The notes under the pieces were generated by a model. It saw only the letters and a list, made by a program, of their open reading frames with translations, was not told the DNA's origin and did not search any database. A DNA stretch of 9,993 bases from Treponema sp. (lineage in GTDB: Bacteria; Spirochaetota; Spirochaetia; Treponematales; Breznakiellaceae): positions 1 to 9,993 of the forward strand of contig JAIRUO010000085.1 of the NCBI GenBank assembly GCA_031254385.1. The letters run 5' to 3'. A program made the position numbers and the translations under genes. This document shows, one piece after another, positions 1-5,154 of this stretch. How positions within the stretch are numbered: the stretch's first letter is position 1; each line of letters opens with the position of its first letter.

Positions 1-83
1 GTACAACAGCCAGTTTGATAAGGCATCGTAGGATGCTACCACTAAGAACCTCACTATGTTATAGTTGAAATTAAGAGGTAAGT

Positions 84-359
84 ATGCATTTTGAGGGTAT
101 AATAATTGGCTTAAGTGCTTTCGTAATAATAGGACTTTATCATCCTTTGGTTATATATGCCGAATATCATTTTGGAGTTAAAATTTGGCCGTTATTTTTA
201 TGCTTGGGGATTATTCTCTGTATTGCTTCTGTTATTATGGAAAACGTGATAGTTTCCGCAATATTAGGAATAGCAGGCTTTTCCTGTTTTTGGGGTATAC
301 ACGAATTGTATAACCAAAAGAAAAGAGTTGAAAAAGGCTGGTTCCCCCCAAAAAAATAA
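84..359 (+). CDS. DUF4491 family small membrane protein
   Basis: A 91-residue, very hydrophobic protein with three likely membrane helices (about residues 5-19, 35-51 and 54-70) and a short basic tail. The N-terminal part (IIIGLSAFVIIGLYHP), the central MENVI segment and the ending RVEKGWFPP match what I remember of the DUF4491 family, whose function is unknown. The length is normal for that family. The start is an ATG preceded by GAGGT at 75-79. The gene is AT-rich and ends 17 bp before a remnant of another membrane-protein gene, which in turn leads into a radical SAM gene, so the three may once have been one transcription unit. Assignment to the family is by recall of sequence pattern; no role can be given beyond integral membrane protein. 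Confidence 0.85.
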   Translation: MHFEGIIIGLSAFVIIGLYHPLVIYAEYHFGVKIWPLFLCLGIILCIASVIMENVIVSAILGIAGFSCFWGIHELYNQKKRVEKGWFPPKK

Positions 360-376
360 ATTTGGAGGAATAGTTT

Positions 377-502
377 ATGCAGGCAATCATATAATCTATT
401 TTTTCAATTGCGTATTTGATAACAGTCATTACACTTGGGTGCCTAATGATTGTATGGATGGGTTTCAGGGGCAAGGGCAAGAACGCATATGGAAATGAAT
501 AA
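377..502 (+). pseudogene. Truncated membrane-protein gene with in-frame TAA
   Basis: A strong ribosome binding site (GGAGGA, 364-369) stands 7 bp before an ATG at 377, but the frame stops at codon 6 (TAA, 392-394). Reading on in the same frame gives a membrane-helix-like stretch (SIFSIAYLITVITLGCLMIV) followed by a basic segment (RGKGKN) and a second stop at 500-502. From memory this matches the N-terminus of a family of roughly 200-residue Clostridia membrane proteins, in which a Q or E codon stands where the TAA is and the protein continues through several more helices. Here everything after the first helix is missing and the remnant runs into the start of the radical SAM gene. I infer a nonsense mutation plus a deletion that removed most of the gene. 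The family comparison is from recall only. Confidence 0.6.
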
Positions 503-1583
503 CCTTGAAGAATATTTAAGCGACGGAATTAAAACGCTGGTACTCGATGCGTTAAAACAAGCAGCAAAAAACCCCAAAGAAACCGCTTTTCTTCTTCAAT
601 ATGCGGCAAGCTCAAAAAAAGCTGAAAAGTTAAGGCATAAAGCTGAAAAAAAAGGAAAACATATACCTTCATTTTTAATTGCAAGCATTACAAACAGATG
701 CAACTTAAATTGTTCCGGTTGTTATCATCATGCAAGAGGAGATTCCAAGGCTAGTAGCCATGCTGTTTCTGGAATGAGCCGTAACGAATGGGGAAAGATT
801 TTTAAGGAAGCGGCTGAAATCGGTGTTTCGGCAATTTTACTGTCTGGAGGCGAACCGCTCATGAGGATTGATGTTTTAGAAGAAGCAGCCCTTCATCAAT
901 CTATATTATTTCCTGTTTTTACAAACGGAACCATGCTAGACACCGCATTCTTAAAACTTTTTGAAGAACACCGCAATCTAGTCCCCATAATCAGTATTGA
1001 GGGTGATGAAGCGTTAACCGACACCCGACGAGGTCAGGGCACCTACAAAGACGCAATGCAGGCAATGGAAAAACTGAAAGAACAGGATTTGCTGTTTGGA
1101 ACATCAATAACCGTTACAAATAAGAATTTACGGTATGTTACAGGGGAGGAAACCATTTCCCGATTGGAAAACTCAGGTGGAAAAGTGGCAATCTTTGTAG
1201 AGTATGTTCCATTTGCCGATCAAGATTTAGTGCTAGACGACAAAGATAGGCTTTTTCTGGAAGAGAGGGTAACGGAACTTAAAAAGAAAGAAAAAATGAT
1301 CGTAATTTCATTTCCCGGCGATGAAAAAGTATCTGGCGGCTGCCTTGCGGCAGGACGGGGTTTTTTTCATATCAACGCAAACGGCGGCGCGGAACCGTGT
1401 CCATTTTCCCCTTACTCCGACTCAAACGTGAAAACTACTTCACTGGAGAAAGCATTAGAATCGCCGCTGTTTACGCGGCTTCGCAATGATAACACCCTGC
1501 TTGCCGACCATAAAGGCGGTTGCGTTCTTTTTGATATGGTTGACCATGTAAAATCAATAGTCGGTACTGACAGTAACACCTAG
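489..1583 (+). CDS. Radical SAM protein with C-terminal cysteine region
   Basis: The protein has 364 residues. The radical SAM signature CNLNCSGC (C71, C75, C78) should ligate the [4Fe-4S] cluster that cleaves S-adenosylmethionine, and SGGEP at 119-123 is the SAM-binding motif. Further cysteines at 285, 304 and 345, in a region rich in GGC, AEPCPF and GGCVLF, suggest a SPASM-like second metal site. It resembles a group of uncharacterised Clostridia radical SAM proteins with an N-terminal helical segment (LSDGIKTLV) before the barrel. The substrate is unknown; SPASM enzymes often modify peptides, but no precursor peptide is seen nearby. Start choice: ATG at 489, with AAGGGC at 473-478, fits better than the upstream TTG at 450, which lies inside the remnant of the preceding gene; ATG 495 is also possible. 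The stop codon lies at the edge of a hairpin. Confidence 0.88.
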   Translation: MEMNNLEEYLSDGIKTLVLDALKQAAKNPKETAFLLQYAASSKKAEKLRHKAEKKGKHIPSFLIASITNRCNLNCSGCYHHARGDSKASSHAVSGMSRNEWGKIFKEAAEIGVSAILLSGGEPLMRIDVLEEAALHQSILFPVFTNGTMLDTAFLKLFEEHRNLVPIISIEGDEALTDTRRGQGTYKDAMQAMEKLKEQDLLFGTSITVTNKNLRYVTGEETISRLENSGGKVAIFVEYVPFADQDLVLDDKDRLFLEERVTELKKKEKMIVISFPGDEKVSGGCLAAGRGFFHINANGGAEPCPFSPYSDSNVKTTSLEKALESPLFTRLRNDNTLLADHKGGCVLFDMVDHVKSIVGTDSNT

Positions 1584-1620
1584 AGGTTAATATAACAAAA
1601 AATTATATTTATTTAACCTC
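1583..1620 (+). terminator. Terminator-like hairpin after the radical SAM gene
   Basis: The arms GAGGTTAA (1583-1590) and TTAACCTC (1613-1620) are perfectly complementary, and inner TATAA/TTATA can extend the stem with a bulge. The left arm begins in the last base of the stop codon. There is no clean T-run directly after it (CTGTTAATAACTTTT follows), so it may be a weak terminator or an mRNA-stabilising hairpin. Confidence 0.35.
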
Positions 1621-1649
1621 CTGTTAATAACTTTTCCTCAATACTTTTT

Positions 1650-1655
1650 TATAAT
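1650..1655 (+). promoter_or_regulatory. Candidate -10 box upstream of the zinc-ribbon gene
   Basis: A perfect TATAAT lies 26 bp before the ATG at 1682, after the hairpin that follows the radical SAM gene. That is a sensible place for a promoter driving the run of genes 1682-4282. No convincing -35 box is found 16-19 bp upstream, since the region is simply AT-rich, so the call rests on the -10 box and the context. Confidence 0.4.
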
Positions 1656-1681
1656 GTATAGATCTTGAAACGGAGTTAGAA

Positions 1682-2071
1682 ATGTGGGATAAATTAAAAC
1701 GGTTCATGGCAGGCCGGTATGGGAACGATCCTCTAAACATGGCGCTGATGATCATCACGCTGGTGTTCTTTTTTGCGTCTATGCTGTGGAAACCGCTTTA
1801 TATAGTTTCGCTGTTATTGATGGTTTTAGTGCCCTTTCGCATGCTCAGCCGGAATAAAGACAAGCGGGCTGCAGAAGGCATGGCTTTTGAAAAACTAAAG
1901 GGGCAGATTGCTGATAGTCTTATATCGCTAAAGCAATTGACAGTGGGAACGAAAACGCACTGCTATTTTCGCTGCCCAAACTGCAAGAAAATGGTACGAG
2001 TACCGCGCGGAAAGGGTAAAGTACTAATCCATTGTTCAAATTGCCAAACGAGCTACACAAAGAAAACATAA
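1682..2071 (+). CDS. Two-helix membrane protein with C-terminal zinc ribbon
   Basis: A 129-residue protein in three parts: a short basic N-terminus (KLKRFMAGRYG), two closely spaced membrane helices (about 20-36 and 38-53), and a cytoplasmic C-terminal zinc ribbon with C98-P-N-C101 and C118-S-N-C121 around a basic VRVPRGKGKV segment. It resembles a widespread but uncharacterised Clostridia family with the same RFMSGRYG opening and RCP-C-VRVPRGKGK ending. GGAG at 1672-1675 gives a well-placed ribosome binding site. The gene is 20 bp from the DUF5685 gene and is followed by a J-domain gene, an arrangement I recall from related genomes. I infer a membrane-anchored adaptor; what it binds is unknown. 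Confidence 0.85.
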   Translation: MWDKLKRFMAGRYGNDPLNMALMIITLVFFFASMLWKPLYIVSLLLMVLVPFRMLSRNKDKRAAEGMAFEKLKGQIADSLISLKQLTVGTKTHCYFRCPNCKKMVRVPRGKGKVLIHCSNCQTSYTKKT

Positions 2072-2091
2072 ACAACGGAGGCGGAGAAAAA

Positions 2092-2904
2092 ATGTTTGGA
2101 ACTATCATGGCCAACCAAAATGCGCTGGAAAAACCTGAGCGGGCAAGATACAGGATGTGCTACTGCGGCCTGTGCCATGAGTTGGACACATTGTTTGGCA
2201 GTATAGGCTGTGCAAGCCTGACCTATGATATGACTTTCTTGTCCATATTGCTTGGGGCAGTGTATGACCTGCGTGAATCAACGGGAGTCCGACGATGCGT
2301 GCCGCATCCCATAGTACCGCATCCGTATGTCGTAACTACAGGCACTGCTTACGCAGCCGATATGAACCTGATTCTTGCCTATTACCAAAATCTGGACGAT
2401 TGGAATGATGACCGTAACAAGATGGCCCTTCAAAAAAGCAAGATGATGGAACAGTACCTGCCGGGCATACGGCAGCGGCAGCCTCGGAAATGTGGTGCTA
2501 TTGAAACCACGCTAAAAATGCTTGGAGAGATGGAGCGGGAAAATGAATTGAATCCCGATCTGCCCGCCAACTGTTTTGGAAATCTTCTGGGCGAGATATT
2601 CGTTTGGCAGGAGGACAAAAACGCTGAAACGCTCTATATCATGGGCGCCGCCCTCGGAAGATTCATTTATCTGCTGGATGCGGTAAACGACCTGCGGGCC
2701 GACTTAAAAAAACAACGCTACAATCCGCTTGTCGCGCAGATGAACACCGACTTTACGCCAGTTTTGACCATGATGATGGCTGAATGTACTGCGGCCTTTG
2801 AAAAGATGCCACTTGCCCGTGACCAAACAATACTGCAAAATGTGCTGTATTCAGGCGTGTGGCAGCTATACCGCAAGAGAAACGGAAAAGAGGCGGACAA
2901 ATGA
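2092..2904 (+). CDS. DUF5685 family protein
   Basis: A 270-residue, probably mostly helical protein. Family-like marks are the N-terminal MFG start, the RYRMCYCGLCHEL segment (C23, C25, C28), YDMTFLSILL at 45-54, AYAADMNLILAYY at 86-98, the acidic LDDWNDD at 101-107, and LLDAVNDLRADL with RYNP near residues 194-212. These fit DUF5685 as I remember it; its function is unknown. The cysteines and clustered acidic residues suggest metal binding, which is an inference. Start choice: GGAGG (2077-2081) and GGAG (2083-2086) stand just before ATG 2092, so longer readings from within the upstream gene (such as a TTG at 2032) are unlikely. The stop overlaps the next start (ATGA, 2901-2904), so translation of the J-domain protein is probably coupled to this gene. 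Confidence 0.83.
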   Translation: MFGTIMANQNALEKPERARYRMCYCGLCHELDTLFGSIGCASLTYDMTFLSILLGAVYDLRESTGVRRCVPHPIVPHPYVVTTGTAYAADMNLILAYYQNLDDWNDDRNKMALQKSKMMEQYLPGIRQRQPRKCGAIETTLKMLGEMERENELNPDLPANCFGNLLGEIFVWQEDKNAETLYIMGAALGRFIYLLDAVNDLRADLKKQRYNPLVAQMNTDFTPVLTMMMAECTAAFEKMPLARDQTILQNVLYSGVWQLYRKRNGKEADK

Positions 2905-3605
2905 TTCAAGACCCATACAGCGTACTGGAATTGCAGAATGGCGCAAGCATGGACGAAGTAAAAGCCGCCTACCAGAAATTGGCAAAAAAATATCACCCTG
3001 ATCTGAACCCCGGAAACAAAATGGCTGAAGAAAAAATGCGGAGCATCAACGCCGCTTACGAACAGATCAAAACTGGTGAAACTGGCGGTGTCAAATACGA
3101 ACGTGCCAACGGCACTTATGGGCATCAGCAACGCCCGGATCAGGGACGGCACTATGAAGATCCGTTTGGCGGATATGGGCCTTTTGCAGACATATTCGCG
3201 GAGATTTTTGGCAACGGCAGTCGGCAGCGATCATATCAAGGCACAGACAGCGATTTCAGGGCAATTCAGCAAGCCATACTGTATTTGCAAAACCGGCAAT
3301 ACCATGAAGCCGAGCAAATACTTTCTCAGGTGTCAGACAAGAATGCGCAATGGCATTATCTCAGCGCACATGCCAATGCCGGCTTAGGCAACCGGGTAAG
3401 CGCCCTTAACAACGCAAGGGAAGCGGTACGCTTGGAACCGAATAACCCTGAGTATCGGCAATTACTAAATCAATTTGAAAGGGGCGGCTCCACATATCGT
3501 CAAACAGGCCAGTCTCGCGGTTACACCATGCGGAATTTAGGGCGAAGCCTGCTTAGTATACTATTGCTGCAGTTGACATGCCTGTTCTGCTGCCGCTTTT
3601 GCTAA
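2901..3605 (+). CDS. J-domain (DnaJ-like) co-chaperone with TPR-like region
   Basis: A 234-residue protein. Residues 3-60 form a J domain with the diagnostic HPD at 32-34 (KKYHPDLNPG), which stimulates the ATPase of an Hsp70 such as DnaK. A glycine/tyrosine/phenylalanine-rich linker follows at about 85-112. Residues 115-192 look like two TPR-like helical pairs (FRAIQQAILYLQNRQYHEAE, then ALNNAREAVRLEPNNPEY). The tail is hydrophobic and cysteine-rich (LTCLFCCRFC). It lacks the DnaJ zinc finger and client-binding domains, so it is a specialised J-protein rather than the housekeeping DnaJ. The start is set by the ATGA overlap with the DUF5685 gene. I infer that it recruits Hsp70 to a client in the same module, perhaps the membrane zinc-ribbon protein; the tail could bind the membrane or a metal. 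Confidence 0.88.
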   Translation: MIQDPYSVLELQNGASMDEVKAAYQKLAKKYHPDLNPGNKMAEEKMRSINAAYEQIKTGETGGVKYERANGTYGHQQRPDQGRHYEDPFGGYGPFADIFAEIFGNGSRQRSYQGTDSDFRAIQQAILYLQNRQYHEAEQILSQVSDKNAQWHYLSAHANAGLGNRVSALNNAREAVRLEPNNPEYRQLLNQFERGGSTYRQTGQSRGYTMRNLGRSLLSILLLQLTCLFCCRFC

Positions 3606-3634
3606 AGATAAAAACTATATAAAAGGGGATAGAA

Positions 3635-4282
3635 ATGAAAACGAATAAAAAACGCATAACGGCTACAAGAACCATGCTGGTTGCTTGTGGGCTGCTTATC
3701 TGTCTTTTCGGGTGTTCTTCAAAAGAAAAAGGGCCTCTACCTTTCCAAATTGTATTTACCTCGTTATACATAAATGAAAGCGCGGTTTCTGAATATGGGG
3801 CCATTTTGCTAAACGACATACCCGAATTGAGCATTGATGGAAAAGCCCCCTTATTCACTTCGATGATTATGGGGGAAACCAGCAATAACCCCGAATCTGG
3901 AAATTTCGCCGATCCAATGATGGCAATGGGCAGCATAATGAGGCTGACAACCTTAATAGCAAATGGTGATATTGACATAATCATATCCGATTTAGACAAT
4001 GCGGCCCGAAACGCACGAGGTGGTTTGTTTTTATCACTCAGCGATGTGTGTACCGATGATGACTTAGCTGCTCTAGGCGACAGGCTTCTATCATTTGATA
4101 TATTAAGGAACGACGGCTACGAGCCAACGCCAACAGGAGAAAAGACGCCAATATGCGGCATAAACATTACCGGCAATGAGAGGATAAGAAGAATATTCGG
4201 AAATCAAGAGATCGGCGTGTTCATTGTAGCAAATACCAAAAACCTTGAACTTGCAAGAAGGGTAATGGTTTCCTTGTTATAA
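3635..4282 (+). CDS. Short lipoprotein, solute-binding-protein-like
   Basis: A 215-residue protein with a lipoprotein signal: basic MKTNKKR start, hydrophobic core MLVACGLLICLF, then lipobox LFG-C27. It should be lipid-anchored outside the cell membrane. The mature part contains features seen in extracellular solute-binding proteins: a LIANGDIDIIISDLDNAAR segment at about 106-124, SLSDV, and the ending NTKNLELARRVMVSLL typical of their last helix. It is much shorter than ordinary solute-binding proteins (about 400 residues) and has no transporter genes beside it, so a sensing or structural role is as likely as uptake. AAGGGG (3623-3628) gives a good ribosome binding site, 29 bp after the J-domain gene, so it is probably the last gene of that operon. 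No strong terminator follows it. Confidence 0.75.
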   Translation: MKTNKKRITATRTMLVACGLLICLFGCSSKEKGPLPFQIVFTSLYINESAVSEYGAILLNDIPELSIDGKAPLFTSMIMGETSNNPESGNFADPMMAMGSIMRLTTLIANGDIDIIISDLDNAARNARGGLFLSLSDVCTDDDLAALGDRLLSFDILRNDGYEPTPTGEKTPICGINITGNERIRRIFGNQEIGVFIVANTKNLELARRVMVSLL

Positions 4283-4343
4283 TGGATATTTTGATGAGTG
4301 AATACGGCAGCGTTGAACAAGAAACGAGGCGTAGAGAAAAAAA

Positions 4344-4768
4344 TTATACTCTATCACTCCATACTCTACCCATGGTTTCGTATACTACAGATAAAAAAAC
4401 GGCCCTTTCAAGGGATAGTCGTATGACCCCTTCATCCATGAAACTGAAGAATGATTCATCAATAACTACCAAATAACCATCATCCGCACTATGTGCAAAT
4501 AAATTATAATCATCAAGAATAAATGGACAATATTCTATTTTTAAATATTTTCCCGTAATCTTTTCTGAAATTTTTACTATTTCCTGAAAAAAAGTTCTTC
4601 ATATTGAGCTGAATTTTCAGCAATGTCATCAAGATTGGGACGAATTTCACCTGACGTTTTTTCCCAATTATTCTATAACTCTTTTGCTAAACCTATACTA
4701 TTATCACTCGGTGCCAATATATCATATTTGCTATAATAATATTGTTTTATATCTTCAATCTGGCTCAT
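4344..4768 (-). pseudogene. Doubly broken gene of unknown function
   Basis: On the minus strand a frame opens at ATG 4768 (MSQIEDIKQYYYSKYDILAP...) and meets a TAG at codon 32 (4675-4673), in KEL-stop-NNWEK, where TGG (Trp) would restore it. Reading continues to YEEL, where a run of seven identical bases (4587-4593, T on the coding strand) breaks the frame. Adding one base, or removing two, restores a long protein-like stretch (FQEIVKISEKITGKYLKIEY, then FILDDYNLFAHSADDGYLVV) that runs to a TAA at 4344. The restored product would be about 141 residues. The start overlaps the end of the upstream 78-residue gene by 14 bp, as in a coupled operon. I recognise no family. The last 30 or so residues look less protein-like and cover a terminator-like hairpin, so the ancestral gene may have ended differently. 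Confidence 0.65.
4393..4414 (-). terminator. Weak terminator-like hairpin, minus strand
   Basis: On the minus strand CCCTTGAAAGGG (4414-4403) can fold into a 4-5 bp stem, followed by CCG and seven Ts (4399-4393). The stem is short for an intrinsic terminator. It lies inside the last part of the broken minus-strand gene and would fit the end of that small transcript. Confidence 0.25.
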
Positions 4769-4991
4769 CGTCTTGCAACGCTTCTTTTATTTCATCTTCT
4801 GTGTTTACAATATTATTGTCTATCTTGAGATGCTTTATTTTTCGTTTTTGTAAAAGGTCATATAAAAAACATACAACAACTCCAACTCCGACATCACTTA
4901 ACTTTTCAATAATAAATCCAATAAATTCCTGCTCGTTAAATGTTTGTGCTTGATAATGGGGTGGAATATTGGCCCTATAATCACTAATCAT
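4755..4991 (-). CDS. Small hypothetical protein (78 aa)
   Basis: A 78-residue ORF with a polar N-terminus (NIPPHYQAQTFNEQEF), a hydrophobic stretch at about 33-47 (DVGVGVVVCFLYDLL), a basic patch (QKRKIKHLKI) and an acidic C-terminus (EDEIKEALQDDEPD). Two things support it as a real gene: a well-formed promoter on the same strand (5079-5107), and a second frame overlapping its end by 14 bp that still shows protein-like sequence although broken. The ribosome binding site is poor (AGGT just before the ATG). I do not recognise the family. The hydrophobic part could be a membrane helix, but it has an aspartate on each side and may instead be the core of a small fold. The gene may be a survivor of a decaying two-gene operon. 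Confidence 0.55.
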   Translation of the reverse strand: MISDYRANIPPHYQAQTFNEQEFIGFIIEKLSDVGVGVVVCFLYDLLQKRKIKHLKIDNNIVNTEDEIKEALQDDEPD

Positions 4992-5078
4992 ATTACCTGA
5001 AATCGTATCAAGTAGATCGAAACCTATTTACCGATACCTCTATACACCCCTGCTCCGGCGGCGACCTCGCCTGTTTAG

Positions 5079-5107
5079 AATATACCTCATATCCTTTGTC
5101 CGGTCAA
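5079..5107 (-). promoter_or_regulatory. Sigma-A-like promoter for the small minus-strand operon
   Basis: On the minus strand TTGACC (5107-5102) and TATATT (5084-5079) are separated by exactly 17 bp, which fits the sigma-A consensus well. It lies between the end of the kinase gene (5155) and the 78-residue gene (start 4991) and would give a leader of about 80 nt. That leader contains a short hairpin, GGCGAGGTCGCC (5071-5060), next to a GC-rich stretch that stands out in this AT-rich region. Confidence 0.55.
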
Positions 5108-5154
5108 GTTGGTAGACCTATTCTGTGAAACCAAGGATTTTTAGCTCCCACCCC

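Noticed and set aside
1..83. Possible promoter (TTGATA at 15-20), a 5-bp hairpin (GCATC/GATGC at 23-36), and a possible 3' end of an upstream gene stopping at 29-31
   Set aside because: No -10 box at proper spacing, the hairpin has no T-run, and the ten-codon gene end is too short to support.
450..488. Longer radical SAM start at TTG 450
   Set aside because: The added 13 residues come from the membrane-gene remnant and do not resemble the family N-terminus; ATG 489 fits better.
2718..3152. 144-residue minus-strand ORF opposite the DUF5685 and J-domain genes
   Set aside because: It lies antisense to two well-supported genes and reads as a Phe/Ser/Val-rich shadow.
3553..3999. 148-residue minus-strand ORF opposite the lipoprotein gene
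   Set aside because: The plus-strand frame has a lipoprotein signal, a good ribosome binding site and operon context; the minus frame has none.
4282..4476. 64-residue plus-strand ORF whose ATG overlaps the lipoprotein stop codon
   Set aside because: The TAATG overlap looks like coupling, but the product is low-complexity and mostly antisense to the broken minus-strand gene. There is no recognisable family and no ribosome binding site of its own beyond the coding end of the lipoprotein gene.
4684..4953. 89-residue plus-strand ORF rich in Ser, Cys and Tyr
   Set aside because: It is antisense to the 78-residue minus-strand gene, which has a promoter and a plausible protein; composition is typical of a shadow frame.
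5108..5154. Terminator for the kinase operon
   Set aside because: No stable stem followed by a T-run was found just after the stop; transcription may run on into the small operon.
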